A DNA stretch of 64,000 bases from Rhizorhabdus wittichii RW1. Its GTDB lineage: Bacteria; Pseudomonadota; Alphaproteobacteria; Sphingomonadales; Sphingomonadaceae. The notes under the pieces are model-generated. The model saw only the letters and a list, made by a program, of their open reading frames with translations. It ran no database searches and was not told the origin of the DNA. A program made the translations under genes and the position numbers. How positions within the stretch are numbered: position 1 is the stretch's first letter; the number at the start of each line of letters is the position of its first letter. Shown here in pieces: positions 43,355 to 54,040 of this stretch. The stretch is from the NCBI GenBank assembly GCA_000016765.1, contig CP000700.1, positions 1 through 64,000 of the forward strand, read 5' to 3'.

Positions 43355-44752
43355 CTAAATATGGACTGCGCGCCCGAAGGCAGCAAGCACGCTTTCATGC
43401 ATCGTTTCGGAAATGGTCGGATGCGGAAAAACCGTTTCCATCAGCTCCGCCTCGGTTGTTTCCAGTGTACGACCGATGGTGAAGCCGTGGATCATTTCGG
43501 TCACCTCCGGGCCGACCATGTGTGCGCCCAGCAGCTCGCCAGTTTGGGCATCAAATACCGTCTTGACGAAGCCTTCTGGCTCGCCGAGCGCGATAGCCTT
43601 GCCATTGCCGATGAAGGGAAAGGTGCCAATCCTCACTTCGTGACCTGCTTCCCTCGCATTTGTTTCGGTGAGGCCGACACTAGCGATCTGCGGGTGGCAA
43701 TAGGTGCAGCCGGGAATGTTCCTGGGGTCCATTGCGTGCGGATGCTGACCCGCTATGGTTTCTGCCGCGATAACACCTTCATGGCTGGCCTTGTGCGCTA
43801 GCCAAGGCGGCGCCGTGGCGTCTCCGATCGCCCAGATTCCCTCGACATTGGTGCGGCATGCGCCATCGGTAACAATGTGGCCACGCTCCGTTTTCACACC
43901 CAGTGCCTCAAGCCCAACGGTTTCGGTGTTTGGGACGATCCCGATTGCCACGATGACATGGCTGTATTCGTCCGAAACAAGTTTGCCATCCCGGGCTTTG
44001 ATCGCGACTGTTACGCCGGTGGCACCGATATCGAGCTTTTGGACACCTGCACCCGTCAAGATCTTCATGCCCTGCTTCACCAACGCTTTTTCCAGGAAGG
44101 TCGAGACATCTGCATCCTCGACCGGAACGATCCTGTCCAGCATCTCGACGACTGTCACTTCCGCGCCCATGTCGTTGTAAAAGCTGGCGAACTCGATGCC
44201 GATCGCGCCCGAGCCGATAACAAGCAGCTTGTTCGGCATTTCCGGCGGGTTCATCGCGTGGCGATAGGTCCAGACGCGCTTTCCATCGGCTTTCGGGAAC
44301 GGCAGATCGCGAGCACGCGCGCCCGTGGCGATGATAATATTCTTCGCGGTCAACTCACTGGTCTTACCATCCGGCGCTGTGACAGAAAGCCTCCCTTTGC
44401 CGGTGAGCTTCCCCTCACCCATATAAACGGCGATCCCGTTCTTCTTCATCAGGTGCGAGACACCCTGATTAAGCTGCCTGGCAACGCCGCGTGAGCGCTT
44501 CACCACTGCATCCAGATCGGCGGTTATCTTCTCCGCGACCAGGCCATAATCCTTGGCATGCCGCATGTAGCGAAAAACCTCCGCCGAGCGCAGCAACGCC
44601 TTGGTGGGTATGCAACCCCAGTTGAGGCAGACACCGCCTAGATTCTCGCGCTCGACAATCGCCGTGTTCAACTTGAGCTGAGCGGCGCGGATCGCGGCGA
44701 CATAGCCGCCGGGGCCTGAGCCAAGGACAATCACGTCGTAACTATCAGCCAT
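43355..44752 (-). CDS. lpd: Dihydrolipoyl dehydrogenase (E3)
   Basis: 465 residues, normal length. FAD motif GSGPGGYVAAIRAAQL, redox-active pair in GGVCLNWGCIPTKAL, NAD motif GSGAIGIEFASF and the C-terminal His-Glu dyad region in FPHPTISETMHES. It reoxidises the lipoyl groups of the E2 below. It follows pdhC by 20 bp and is last in the operon. Confidence 0.97.
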   Translation of the reverse strand: MADSYDVIVLGSGPGGYVAAIRAAQLKLNTAIVERENLGGVCLNWGCIPTKALLRSAEVFRYMRHAKDYGLVAEKITADLDAVVKRSRGVARQLNQGVSHLMKKNGIAVYMGEGKLTGKGRLSVTAPDGKTSELTAKNIIIATGARARDLPFPKADGKRVWTYRHAMNPPEMPNKLLVIGSGAIGIEFASFYNDMGAEVTVVEMLDRIVPVEDADVSTFLEKALVKQGMKILTGAGVQKLDIGATGVTVAIKARDGKLVSDEYSHVIVAIGIVPNTETVGLEALGVKTERGHIVTDGACRTNVEGIWAIGDATAPPWLAHKASHEGVIAAETIAGQHPHAMDPRNIPGCTYCHPQIASVGLTETNAREAGHEVRIGTFPFIGNGKAIALGEPEGFVKTVFDAQTGELLGAHMVGPEVTEMIHGFTIGRTLETTEAELMETVFPHPTISETMHESVLAAFGRAVHI

Positions 44753-44772
44753 GTTCGGAAATTCCTTGAGAT

Positions 44773-46035
44773 TCAGGCCAACAGTGTCAGCGGCTTCTCA
44801 ACGATGCGCTTGAAAGCGGCCATCAGTTGCGCACCGTCCGCCCCATCGATCGCGCGGTGATCGAAGCTGCCGGTTACCGACATCACCGTGGCAACGGTCA
44901 GCGCATTGTTCACTACATAAGGCCGCTTTTCGCCCGCGCCGATCGCCATGATCATGGCCTGGGGCGGGTTAATGACAGCCTCGAACTGCTTGATGCCGAA
45001 CATGCCCATGTTCGACAGGCTGGCGGTGCCGCCCTGATATTCATGCGGCTGCAATTTACCGTTGCGCGCGCGCTCCGCCCTATCCTTCATCTCGCTGGAG
45101 ATTGCGGCAACGCCCTTGGCGTTCGCGCCCGCGATGATCGGCGTGATCAGGCCGCCGGGGATCGATACCGCCACCGAAATATCGACGCGGCTGAACCGCA
45201 GCAGATTGTCGCCGGCAAACTGCACATTGCAGCTGGGCACTTCGATAAGGGCGGCCGCCAAGGCCTTGACCAGCAGATCGTTGACCGAGAGCTTGACACC
45301 GCGTTCGGCAAGCCCGTCGTTGAGATCGGCCCGAAGCTTCAGCAATGGATCGAGGTGGATATCGGCCGTGAGGTAGATGTGCGGAACCTGCTGCTTCGAT
45401 TCGGTGAGCCGTCGGGCAATGACTTTCCGCATGTTTGACAGCTTGACGACTTCGTGTGGAATGTCGGGTTCGATCGACGGTACTGCGGCGGCAAACGCCG
45501 CGGGGACCCCCGGAGCGACGGCCGGCATCGAGGCAGGCGTCGCGCCATCAATGTCAACCTTGACGATGCGGCCATTAGGCCCGGAGCCTCTTATCGTAGA
45601 AAGATCGATGGCGCTTGCCTCCGCCAGACGACGGGCAAGCGGGCTGGCCTTGATACGGCTGGCACCAATTGCGGGTGCGGCTGACGACGCGACAGGAACA
45701 GCGGCGGGAATGGATGTAGCGACCTTGTCGGCAATCTCGGGGGCCGGCAGAAGCGCGGGAACAGCCCCTTCCCCGATAGCGGTGATATCCTCGCCTTCGG
45801 CGGCAAGCATGGCGACGACGGTCCCGACCTTCACGCCTTCTGTACCTTCGGGGATGAGGATTTTCGCGATAATGCCTTCGTCCACCGCCTCGAATTCCAT
45901 CGTCGCCTTGTCGGTTTCGATTTCGGCCAGCAGGTCGCCAGACTTCACCACATCGCCCTCCTTCACCAGCCATTTGGCGAGCGAACCCTCCTCCATCGTG
46001 GGAGACAACGCGGGCATCTTGAGTTCAATCGGCAT
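44773..46035 (-). CDS. pdhC: Pyruvate dehydrogenase E2 (dihydrolipoyl acetyltransferase)
   Basis: 420 residues from [17 protein letters not shown]. One lipoyl domain with the modified Lys in ETDKATMEF (about 43), an Ala/Pro linker, a peripheral-subunit-binding domain ([28 protein letters not shown]) and the catalytic domain ending in [14 protein letters not shown] with the active-site His and Asp. Only one lipoyl domain is present in E2, but E1-beta carries another. Confidence 0.95.
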   Translation of the reverse strand: MPIELKMPALSPTMEEGSLAKWLVKEGDVVKSGDLLAEIETDKATMEFEAVDEGIIAKILIPEGTEGVKVGTVVAMLAAEGEDITAIGEGAVPALLPAPEIADKVATSIPAAVPVASSAAPAIGASRIKASPLARRLAEASAIDLSTIRGSGPNGRIVKVDIDGATPASMPAVAPGVPAAFAAAVPSIEPDIPHEVVKLSNMRKVIARRLTESKQQVPHIYLTADIHLDPLLKLRADLNDGLAERGVKLSVNDLLVKALAAALIEVPSCNVQFAGDNLLRFSRVDISVAVSIPGGLITPIIAGANAKGVAAISSEMKDRAERARNGKLQPHEYQGGTASLSNMGMFGIKQFEAVINPPQAMIMAIGAGEKRPYVVNNALTVATVMSVTGSFDHRAIDGADGAQLMAAFKRIVEKPLTLLA

Positions 46036-46054
46036 TTTCGAAACTCCGCAGGCG

Positions 46055-47425
46055 TCAGCGATAACGGACGCGCTTGACCGCCGCGACCACGTCATCCGCC
46101 TTGATGAGCGCGGCCTTTTCCAGATTCGCGGCATACGGCAGCGGCACGTCCTTGTTGGTGACGCGGAGCACCGGGGCGTCGAGGTCGTCGAAGCCTTCCT
46201 GCATGGCGATGGCGATGATCTCCGAGGAGATGGAGCAGACCGGCCAGCCTTCCTCCACCACCACCATCCTGTTGGTCTTGGCGAGCGACTTCAGCACGGT
46301 TTCCTTATCGAGCGGGCGGAGCGTGCGCAGGTCGATCACCTCCGCGTCAACACCTTCATCTGCCAGCTTGTCGGCGGCTTCCAGCGCGACACCGACACCA
46401 ATGGAGTAGCTCACCAGGGTCACGTCACGCCCCGCGCGGGCGATGCGGGCCTTGCCAATCGGCAGGACATGATCGTCCAGCTTCGGCACGTCGAAGCTCT
46501 GGCCGTAGAGCAACTCGTTTTCCAGGAACACGACCGGATCGGGCGAGCGGATCGCGGCCTTCAGCAGCCCCTTGGCGTCGGCGGCCGAGTAAGGCGCGAT
46601 CACGATCAGGCCAGGAACGGCAGCATACCAGGGCCCGTAATTCTGGCTGTGCTGGGCGCCGACGCGGCTGGCGGCGCCGTTGGGGCCGCGGAACACCACC
46701 GGGCAGCGCATCTGGCCGCCGGACATATAGTTGGTCTTGGCCGCCGAGTTGATGATGTGGTCGATCGCCTGCATGGCGAAGTTGAAGGTCATAAACTCGA
46801 CGATCGGCTTCAAGCCGCCCATCGCCGCGCCTGTGCCTATGCCGGCAAAACCATACTCGGTGATCGGGGTGTCGATGACGCGGCGATCGCCGAACTCTTC
46901 CAGCAGGCCCTGCGTCACCTTGTAGGCGCCCTGATATTGCGCCACTTCCTCGCCCATCACGAAGACGCGGTCGTCGGCGCGCATCTCCTCGGCCATGGCG
47001 TCGCGCAACGCCTCGCGCACCGTGGTCTTCACGATCTCGGTGCCGGCGGGAATATCGGGATCGGCAACCGCCGCGCGGGGCGCAGGCGCCGCAACCGGCT
47101 GCGGGGCCGGCTCCGCCGCCTTGGGCGCGGGTGCCTCGACCTTGGGAGCGGGGGCGGCGGCTTGGACCGTCACGGCGCTTTCACCCTCGCCAGCGATCAG
47201 CGCGATCACCGCGCCCACTTTCACGCCGTCGGTGCCTTCAGGAATGACGATCTTGGCGATGATGCCCTCGTCCACTGCCTCGAATTCCATCGTCGCCTTG
47301 TCGGTCTCGATCTCCGCGAGGATGTCGCCGGATTTCACCGCATCGCCTTCCTTGACGAGCCACTTTGCGAGCGTACCCTCCTCCATGGTGGGAGAAAGCG
47401 CCGGCATCTTCAGTTCAATCGCCAT
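46055..47425 (-). CDS. pdhB: Pyruvate dehydrogenase E1 beta with N-terminal lipoyl domain
   Basis: 456 residues. Residues 1-80 form a lipoyl domain ([15 protein letters not shown]), an Ala/Pro linker runs to about 125, then the transketolase-type E1-beta domain follows ([43 protein letters not shown]). The lipoyl domain on E1-beta is a mark of alphaproteobacterial pyruvate dehydrogenase. It overlaps pdhA by ATGA. Confidence 0.96.
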   Translation of the reverse strand: MAIELKMPALSPTMEEGTLAKWLVKEGDAVKSGDILAEIETDKATMEFEAVDEGIIAKIVIPEGTDGVKVGAVIALIAGEGESAVTVQAAAPAPKVEAPAPKAAEPAPQPVAAPAPRAAVADPDIPAGTEIVKTTVREALRDAMAEEMRADDRVFVMGEEVAQYQGAYKVTQGLLEEFGDRRVIDTPITEYGFAGIGTGAAMGGLKPIVEFMTFNFAMQAIDHIINSAAKTNYMSGGQMRCPVVFRGPNGAASRVGAQHSQNYGPWYAAVPGLIVIAPYSAADAKGLLKAAIRSPDPVVFLENELLYGQSFDVPKLDDHVLPIGKARIARAGRDVTLVSYSIGVGVALEAADKLADEGVDAEVIDLRTLRPLDKETVLKSLAKTNRMVVVEEGWPVCSISSEIIAIAMQEGFDDLDAPVLRVTNKDVPLPYAANLEKAALIKADDVVAAVKRVRYR

Positions 47426-48507
47426 CAATATTGCCCCACCAGCACATCGGTATAGAGTTCGGCAAGCTCGGGCTCCGGGGCCTGCTCGGCGAAGTCGGCG
47501 GCTTCCTGAACGATCTGGCGGATCTCCTTCTCCAGCGCCTTCAACTCATCCTCGGTGACGCCGGCCGCCTCCAACTCCTGCTTGAGATGCTCGATGGCAT
47601 CGGACTTGTCGCGGACCGCCTGCACTTCCTCGCGCGAGCGGTACTTGGCCGGATCGGACATGGAATGGCCCCGATAGCGGTAGGTCTTCAATTCCAGGAG
47701 GATCGGCCCCTTGCCGGACAGCACCCACTGCCGGGCTTCCTCAGCAGCGCCACGGACAGCGAGCACGTCCATGCCGTCCACCTGGATGCCGGGGATGCGG
47801 AAGCTCTCGCCGCGCCGATAGAGTTGGTCCTCGGCCGACGCGCGGTTGACGCTGGTTCCCATGGCGTACTGGTTGTTCTCGATCACGAAAATCACCGGCA
47901 GCTTCCACAGCTCCGCCATGTTGAAGCTTTCGTAGACCTGTCCCTGATTGGCCGCGCCGTCGCCGAAATAGGTGAGGCAGACGCCGCCATCATCCGCATA
48001 TTTATGCTTGAAGGCTAGGCCCGTGCCCAGCCCCACCTGCGCGCCGACGATGCCGTGGCCGCCATAGAAGCCATGATCGACCGAGAACATGTGCATCGAC
48101 CCGCCCTTGCCGCGTGAAATGCCCGCAGCGCGGCCGGTCAGCTCTGCCATGATGACCTTGGGATCGATCCCGTAGGCCAGCATGTGGCCGTGGTCGCGAT
48201 AGCCGGTGATGACGCTGTCCTTGCCCACCCTCATAGCCGATTGCAGGCCGACGGCGACGGCCTCCTGCCCGATATAAAGATGGCAGAAGCCGCCGATCAT
48301 GCCGAAGCCGTAAAGCTGGCCGGCCTTTTCCTCGAAACGGCGGATCAGCAGCATCTGGCGGTAGAGTTCCAGCATCTCCGCATTGGTCGCCTGATAGCGG
48401 ACGGGCTCGGCCGGACGTTCGCGATTGGAGGCGGATCCAGATGAAACCGAAGCCCGCCTTGCCGGCCCGGCTCGGCTCTCTGCCTTCACATGCTGCTCTT
48501 TGGCCAC
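47425..48507 (-). CDS. pdhA: Pyruvate dehydrogenase E1 alpha
   Basis: 360 residues from GTG at 48507, chosen for the purine-rich GGGAAGGG just upstream; the longer frame lacks a ribosome-binding site. Thiamine diphosphate motif [20 protein letters not shown]...VIENN and the phosphorylation-loop-like [11 protein letters not shown] are present. First gene of pdhA-pdhB-pdhC-lpd. Confidence 0.95.
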   Translation of the reverse strand: MAKEQHVKAESRAGPARRASVSSGSASNRERPAEPVRYQATNAEMLELYRQMLLIRRFEEKAGQLYGFGMIGGFCHLYIGQEAVAVGLQSAMRVGKDSVITGYRDHGHMLAYGIDPKVIMAELTGRAAGISRGKGGSMHMFSVDHGFYGGHGIVGAQVGLGTGLAFKHKYADDGGVCLTYFGDGAANQGQVYESFNMAELWKLPVIFVIENNQYAMGTSVNRASAEDQLYRRGESFRIPGIQVDGMDVLAVRGAAEEARQWVLSGKGPILLELKTYRYRGHSMSDPAKYRSREEVQAVRDKSDAIEHLKQELEAAGVTEDELKALEKEIRQIVQEAADFAEQAPEPELAELYTDVLVGQY

Positions 48508-48607
48508 GAACCCTTCCCTTCCCCTGCCTGCTGCGCTTTCGGGGTCTGGCCATGAGATAAATGTCACATCAGTTCAAATCATAGTTCATTCGATGTATGT
48601 ATAACCA

Positions 48608-49519
48608 ATGGTGATGAATCGGATCGCGCTCTACCATCTGGAAACCCTGCTTTGGATCAACCGCCTTGGCTCGTTCAGCGCGGCAGCGAATCGCCTCAAC
48701 ACCACGCAACCGGGCATTTCCGCGCGAATACGCGAACTTGAGAATCACCTGGGAATTCCGTTGTTCGCGCGACAAGGGCGTAACATGATCCTGTCTGTCC
48801 AGGGCCGTGAACTGGTGCGCCGATGCGAGCAGGTGTGGCCGTCGCTTCAACAGGCCCTGCTCAATCCGGTGGACCTCAGCAGCGTGGCCGGCATCGTCCG
48901 TATCGGATCGGGTGAAATTGCGGCCGCCAGTTGCCTGTCCGCTTTCGTGAATGCGATCCGTCAGGAGATGCCAGGGCTTTCACTGGAGATCGAAATCGAC
49001 CTGACATCGAAACTGATCGATGGACTTCTAAGTGGCGCGGCCGATCTGGTTTTCGCGATCGGTCCCGTTGAAATGCCCGGCATCAAGACGCGGCGGATCG
49101 GCGAGGTCGAGTTGATATGGCTCGCGTCTCCCAGCCTCGCGAACATGCTGGAGCAGCGACTCGTGCCCCCAAAAGACCTGCTGTTCTGGTCATTGGCACG
49201 AAGCTCCCCCATGCATGCGATCATGCATGATGCCTTGGGTGGACTGGGATATCATGACGGGAAGATAAACACCTGCAACGACCTGCATTCTCTGATCGAT
49301 ATCATCGTGTCCAGCGGCGGCGTAAGCTTGTTTCCTCTCAACATGGTGGGAGAGAAGATATCTAGTGGCGAGATCGTTCGCGTTTTCGATCAGTCACCGC
49401 CTCCTATTCTGTTGCAGGCAGCGATCCGATCTGCTGAGAAGGACCCGATCATTCTTCATATCTTCGAAATTGCCCATGCGCTGAAAACCGAAGAGGTATC
49501 GGCGCCCGCCGCTCGATAG
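48608..49519 (+). CDS. LysR family transcriptional regulator
   Basis: 303 residues. N-terminal helix-turn-helix (GSFSAAANRLNTTQPGISAR) and a substrate-binding domain. It is divergent from pdhA with a 100-bp shared promoter region, so it most likely controls the pdh operon. LysR control of pdh is not the usual arrangement (PdhR is GntR-type in enterics), which hints that this is an inducible extra copy. Its ligand is unknown. Confidence 0.92.
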   Translation: MVMNRIALYHLETLLWINRLGSFSAAANRLNTTQPGISARIRELENHLGIPLFARQGRNMILSVQGRELVRRCEQVWPSLQQALLNPVDLSSVAGIVRIGSGEIAAASCLSAFVNAIRQEMPGLSLEIEIDLTSKLIDGLLSGAADLVFAIGPVEMPGIKTRRIGEVELIWLASPSLANMLEQRLVPPKDLLFWSLARSSPMHAIMHDALGGLGYHDGKINTCNDLHSLIDIIVSSGGVSLFPLNMVGEKISSGEIVRVFDQSPPPILLQAAIRSAEKDPIILHIFEIAHALKTEEVSAPAAR

Positions 49520-49556
49520 GACCGGGTCTTCGGCCGCGCTTCCGCATGATCGTTCG

Positions 49557-50216
49557 TTACAGGGGCGCTGGACCGCGCCAGTTGGGCCGTGTCGGCAATG
49601 TGCCGTTCGGACGCCTGTGCAGGTCGATGCCATTGCCCCGTTGTCTGGTGAACACCATCAGCGGCACGACGGCGTCATAGGTCGTTGACGAACCGAAAAA
49701 GTCCACCGGGCCGTGCCAACGCTGCCCTTCCGCCACTTTCATCCGATAGGTTCCAGGTGGAACCGCGATTATCGCCCGATCGTTCTTGCGGACATAGACC
49801 GAGATCACATGCCGCCCGCTTTGAGGGTCGAAGAGCTGAACGACGGCGTTCGCATCGGAGGTCGTGACTGCCATCCGCGATGTCGCCCCGGCCGGATCCA
49901 ATGCGGGGTTGACCGTCACGCTGCCCGTTTCGGGGAAGGGTAATCCGGGTTCACTATCCGCCAGCCAGCCTTCCCGCTTCAGCGAATGCCACACCGGGAT
50001 AGCGATGAGAAACAGGCTCAACGCGAGCGACATCCAGCGCAGCATCCCGCCGGCATTACCGCGCGATCCCCTCAACCGGCCGCGCTGATAATCGAAACCG
50101 CGGTTGACGGGATCGAACCAGGCGCCCTCGACGCGCCCGGCCCGATCGTTCCATCGGGTTCCCTTCGCGCGCGCGCGATAGCGCTCGCGCATATAGTCGC
50201 GATCTTTGAGCCCCAT
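49557..50216 (-). CDS. Membrane-anchored conjugation-region protein, unknown
   Basis: 219 residues. A basic, Arg/Gly-rich N-terminal 55 residues are followed by one hydrophobic segment (MLRWMSLALSLFLIAIPVW, about 58-76) and a soluble, beta-rich part (VISVYVRKNDRAIIAVPPGT, YRMKVAEGQRWHGP). It is last in a run of genes from traD and traI, 5 bp after the DUF2726 gene, so it is probably an accessory conjugation gene. Family not recognised. Confidence 0.7.
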   Translation of the reverse strand: MGLKDRDYMRERYRARAKGTRWNDRAGRVEGAWFDPVNRGFDYQRGRLRGSRGNAGGMLRWMSLALSLFLIAIPVWHSLKREGWLADSEPGLPFPETGSVTVNPALDPAGATSRMAVTTSDANAVVQLFDPQSGRHVISVYVRKNDRAIIAVPPGTYRMKVAEGQRWHGPVDFFGSSTTYDAVVPLMVFTRQRGNGIDLHRRPNGTLPTRPNWRGPAPL

Positions 50217-50221
50217 GCCGG

Positions 50222-50731
50222 TTATCCCTGATATGCGGCGCTCGCCGCACCGTCGCGAAGGTCACCCACGAAACCGAGCACCGTCTGTACCGTGGGGCTT
50301 GCACCAGCGGGGATCCGCAATGTGTGATAGCCGGCCCGGGCGGTCATCGCGTCACGCTCCCGATCCTTGCCGGGATCGTGCGAACGATCGTCGATCTCGA
50401 TCAAGGCGACCACCCTTCCCGTCGTGGGATCCTCGACCACAAAGTCGATGATCTTTCGCTGGAAGCGATTCCAGTCCGCTGGGGTCGGCCGCCGGCCCGG
50501 CACCGATGGAACCTTGAGGAGGGCTCCCATCGAGACCTGGGCATGGAGGCGGTACATGGGCAGGATGTGCTCGAGCGCGGCCAGCATGGCTTGCTCGCGC
50601 TGCGTCATGAATGGCCGCGCCACTGGGTCGAGCGGTTTCTGTGGAGTGAAGCCTCGGGACATTTTCGACCAGCCAAGCGCGACGATGACGCCCACCAGCA
50701 GAAGCGAGGCGAGAAATTCAAATGTGCTCAT
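50222..50731 (-). CDS. DUF2726 family protein
   Basis: 169 residues from MSTFEFLASLLLVGVIVALGW, an N-terminal membrane anchor. The DUF2726 domain follows (MTQREQAMLAALEHILPMYR, KIIDFVVEDPTTGRVVALIEIDDRSH), a fold related to restriction-endonuclease-like nucleases, with the IDFVV...IEIDD acidic pattern. Such proteins often lie beside relaxase genes. GGAGGG precedes the start. Confidence 0.75.
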   Translation of the reverse strand: MSTFEFLASLLLVGVIVALGWSKMSRGFTPQKPLDPVARPFMTQREQAMLAALEHILPMYRLHAQVSMGALLKVPSVPGRRPTPADWNRFQRKIIDFVVEDPTTGRVVALIEIDDRSHDPGKDRERDAMTARAGYHTLRIPAGASPTVQTVLGFVGDLRDGAASAAYQG

Positions 50732-50744
50732 TGTAGCCCTCCGT

Positions 50745-50945
50745 TCAGCCCCAGCCGTCCCGGCGACCTTCGCCATTGTCGCGCAGCTTACGGCCATCGA
50801 GGGCCGACCGGCGGATGTTGAGTTCGACCTCCTCACCCTTGCGGGTCAGCTGGACATCACGCGGATCGATGTTGTTGCGCTTCGCATAGTCTTCGGCTGC
50901 CCGTTCGCTCCCGAACTTGCCAGCCTCATCGAATTCCCAACCCAT
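50745..50945 (-). CDS. Small conserved-looking protein next to traI
   Basis: 66 residues from MGWEFDEAGKFGSERAAEDYA; a longer frame begins inside traI, but AAGGAGAC before 50945 fixes the start. Charged, no membrane segment. Unknown function; in the operon between traI and the DUF2726 gene. Confidence 0.65.
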   Translation of the reverse strand: MGWEFDEAGKFGSERAAEDYAKRNNIDPRDVQLTRKGEEVELNIRRSALDGRKLRDNGEGRRDGWG

Positions 50946-50995
50946 CGTTCGTCTCCTTCTCTTCGCCGCAGGCACCACGCCGGCGACTTCTCCAT

Positions 50996-53900
50996 TCACA
51001 AGTCGAGCCCGAGGCTGCGCTCGGGCAGCGGTGGCAGCGGATCGCCGCGATCGGGTTTCAGATCGGGCGGCGCTTGTGGGGCCTTCGCGGCCGGCGCAGA
51101 TGCCGCGCCATCGGGCAGAGGCGGCAGATCGCTTGGAACGGGAGCAAGATCGGACAGGTTGACGCCGTCGATCGGACCGGGATCGAACTTCTCGCGGGGT
51201 TGCGCGCCCGGCCCCTTCCTGCCGTCGATATCGAGGCGGCCGAGCGTCTCGAGCGAGGAGGTCTTGTTGCCGGGATTCATGTCGAGCTGCCGCGCGAGCT
51301 TCTCCTTGTCGTCCACGACCATTGTCAGCTCGTCGCGCACGCGCGTGACCCCGACGTTGAAGAGGCGCTGGTTCGAGAGGTTGCGCTCATGCGACGACAT
51401 GACGGTGATCGCCTTGTCGGTGGTGATCCCCTGGGCCATGTGCATATTAAGGCTATAAGCAAGGTCGAGCCGAGATAGCATCGGGTCACCGAGGCTGAGC
51501 GTGAGGAGCACCTTGTCCGCAGTCTCAACCTTCACGCCATCGGCATCGACGCCCACAACGCGCGCAAGCGCGGCATTGTGCAGGCCGCGCTGCTTGTCGT
51601 TGGCCGTCCAGCGGATGCGGTCCCCTTCGCGCAGCTGAAGGTCCTTCTTTTCAGAAAGCTGCAGGCGATCGCGCTGCTCGGTCGGCGACAGCTTCTGGGG
51701 ATCGAAGCGTATCCTGCGCCGACCGTCCGACAGTTCGACCTTCCCGTTGGCGTGGACCTTGAGGACGTCGTAGCGTCCCGCCTTGATCCCGACGTCCTGC
51801 GCGCCGCCGCGGCCGACCTCGAGCGTCTGGCCCTGACGGTAGGTCGAGGCATAGCGCAGCTCCTCGCGCGTGGTGTTGACCCGCTCAAAGACAGTGAGAT
51901 GGATCGCCTGGCCCTTGACGCTCCCTTCCGCGATCAGGCCATCTTGGATGCGCTGGTTGATGACGGCGCGCGCGTCGCGGCCCGAAGCGAAGACAGCGGT
52001 CGCCTCCCGTTCGCCAGGGGAGAGCTCGAGCCACATGTCGGCCGCAGCGGCGGCCGGCTCCCCCGCCTCGACGACACGGTCCCCCAGCACTTTCAGCGCC
52101 GCGCCGGCCTTGCCGATATTGGCGAGCGCCGCGACGGTGCGCAGTTGGTCGGTGCGTTGGCGGATATTCTGATCCATCCGCGCCATCGTGCCGCCGCCCG
52201 CCTGGATCATGGCGAAGGCCTTGCCCGCGTCGATCGAAGAGAGCTGCTGCCGGTCACCGACCAGAACGAGCTTGTCGACGCCCAAGGCTGCTGTGATCTG
52301 GTGGAGCTTGAGCATTTCGTTCGACGACACCATCGAGGTTTCGTCGACGAGAAGCATGGTACCGGCGAGCTTCTCGCGCGCAGCCTCATATCCCAGCGTG
52401 TCACGCTCGGTCACGAACCGCTCGTTGGCGAGCACGAAGGAAGCGATCGTCTGGGCCTTGATGCCCGCCCCTTCGGCGAGGTCCGCGACCATCTTGTTCT
52501 GGAAGGCAAGTCCGGTGATCCGGGCGCCCTCCTCCTCGGCGACCCGCGCGACCGCCTGGAGCATGGTGGACTTGCCCGTGCCGGCGGCGCCCTGCACCGA
52601 GACGGTACGATCGGCGGATGACAGGATCATCGTCGCGGCGGCGAGCTGCCCAGGATTGAGCGGCCGTTCGGCGGCATCCTGCAATCGCTGCGGCGCATCG
52701 GCGGCCGCCACAATTGGCTCGGACTTCCCTTTCCCCTCCTCGACGGCGGCAAGAATCTTCTCTTCGGTCCGCAGCGCCTCCTGCGTGGTCACCATGCGGC
52801 CAGTCCGGTCCGCGGCTGTCGCGACGCCCGGGATGAGCTGACGGTTCTGCACGAGCCGGTCGATCCGCCTCTCGATCAGGTCGACGGTGACGCCCTTGAG
52901 ACCGAGATCGAGCGCGGTCTTGCCGAGCAGATTGACGGGCCATGCGGCCTCACGTTCGGAGAGGATCCGGACGGCGGACGCGACCGCGAGCTGCGCGCGC
53001 GCTTCCGCTGGCGACTTGACCGCGCGGGCGAGCGCATTGTCCACTAAAGGGTCCTGGGGGCGGAGCAGCGCACCCAGCGTCTGGCGGGCACCAGTTACGG
53101 CATCGACAATGGCGCGGTAGCCGCGCTCGAGAGCATTTTCCGAAGACGCCATCCCGGCGCGCGCCTCGGCTGCTGCCCGCAGGTCCTTGCCGTCGAAGCC
53201 GTGGGCAGCGGCCTGGTCGATCCAGCCCTGCTTCAGCGCGGCGCGGTCCTCGACGTCGAGCTTGGGATCGCGCGAGCGTTTGGTGATTTCGCGCAGGCCC
53301 TCCGGCGACTTGATGCCGAGCCGCGTTGCGTGATCGAGGATCTCCTCGCGGCGCTGGCTGAATTCGCCGATGACCGCCTTGGGAACGCCGGCAATCTCAA
53401 AGGTGCCATGCTTGCCCTTGAGGTCCACCTGATAGCCGATCCGCTCGAGCCCGGCGCGCAGGAAAGCATGGTAGATCGAGCCGATGATGCTGTTGTGGCT
53501 CCAGAGTTTGTCGGCGTGGAGTGCCTGCCATTTGCCATCGGGCATGCGGGTGAGGTTGGCGATGACGGCGTGGATGTGGGCCTGCGGATCGAGCGCCCGG
53601 CTCGTGTCGTGCTGGAAGAGCGCGTAGACGAGATTGCCCGTCTGGACCGGGACCTTGCGCCCCTCGATGTCGCGACGCCCTTCCGCGAGGTTCTTCTCGA
53701 CCCAGGCCATGGTCGCCTTGACCGCGGCCATATTGGCGTCAAGCACGCGCTTGTCGCCGGCGACATAGGCCATGACCGAAGCCGACTTCGGCATGGAGAA
53801 GGTGAGGTCGTAGCCGGCGCGCCGGTTCTCGACCTGGGCGACCGCTTCGCCGCTTGGGAGGATACCGTTCAGCACGCCCTCGAAGGCGTCCTTCGAGACT

Positions 53901-54040
53901 TCTCCGGACAGGCCGATCGCCTCGGCGCCCTCCCCTCCCCAGGCGCTGATCTCGGACGAGCCCTCGACCGTGTAATAGTCGTCCTTCGCGAAATAGTTCG
54001 CGGCACCGGAAGCGGAGCGGACGCCGGCGACCGAGAGCAT
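50996..54040 (-). CDS. traI: MobF family conjugative relaxase/helicase
   Basis: 1014 residues. The relaxase domain occupies about 1-300: tyrosines in NYFAKDDYY (16, 22, 23) for strand cleavage, and the histidine triad region DPQAHIHAVIANLT. A RecD-like helicase follows, with GAAGTGKST (Walker A), LLVDETSM (Walker B), GDRQQLSSI and the C-terminal VGVTRVRDEL. The tail is proline-rich. It nicks oriT, stays bound to the transferred strand and unwinds it. It overlaps traD by ATGA. Confidence 0.95.
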   Translation of the reverse strand: MLSVAGVRSASGAANYFAKDDYYTVEGSSEISAWGGEGAEAIGLSGEVSKDAFEGVLNGILPSGEAVAQVENRRAGYDLTFSMPKSASVMAYVAGDKRVLDANMAAVKATMAWVEKNLAEGRRDIEGRKVPVQTGNLVYALFQHDTSRALDPQAHIHAVIANLTRMPDGKWQALHADKLWSHNSIIGSIYHAFLRAGLERIGYQVDLKGKHGTFEIAGVPKAVIGEFSQRREEILDHATRLGIKSPEGLREITKRSRDPKLDVEDRAALKQGWIDQAAAHGFDGKDLRAAAEARAGMASSENALERGYRAIVDAVTGARQTLGALLRPQDPLVDNALARAVKSPAEARAQLAVASAVRILSEREAAWPVNLLGKTALDLGLKGVTVDLIERRIDRLVQNRQLIPGVATAADRTGRMVTTQEALRTEEKILAAVEEGKGKSEPIVAAADAPQRLQDAAERPLNPGQLAAATMILSSADRTVSVQGAAGTGKSTMLQAVARVAEEEGARITGLAFQNKMVADLAEGAGIKAQTIASFVLANERFVTERDTLGYEAAREKLAGTMLLVDETSMVSSNEMLKLHQITAALGVDKLVLVGDRQQLSSIDAGKAFAMIQAGGGTMARMDQNIRQRTDQLRTVAALANIGKAGAALKVLGDRVVEAGEPAAAAADMWLELSPGEREATAVFASGRDARAVINQRIQDGLIAEGSVKGQAIHLTVFERVNTTREELRYASTYRQGQTLEVGRGGAQDVGIKAGRYDVLKVHANGKVELSDGRRRIRFDPQKLSPTEQRDRLQLSEKKDLQLREGDRIRWTANDKQRGLHNAALARVVGVDADGVKVETADKVLLTLSLGDPMLSRLDLAYSLNMHMAQGITTDKAITVMSSHERNLSNQRLFNVGVTRVRDELTMVVDDKEKLARQLDMNPGNKTSSLETLGRLDIDGRKGPGAQPREKFDPGPIDGVNLSDLAPVPSDLPPLPDGAASAPAAKAPQAPPDLKPDRGDPLPPLPERSLGLDL

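Noticed and set aside
42054-43365. attL/attR pair around the 42085 integrase from AAATATGGA at 43339 and 43357
   Set aside because: The two copies lie on the same side of the integrase, 18 bp apart, inside the lpd gene end, and no matching copy was found on the other side.
45377-47455. A 692-codon plus-strand frame opposite pdhB and pdhC
   Set aside because: Antisense shadow of two certain genes; no recognisable domain and no start signal.
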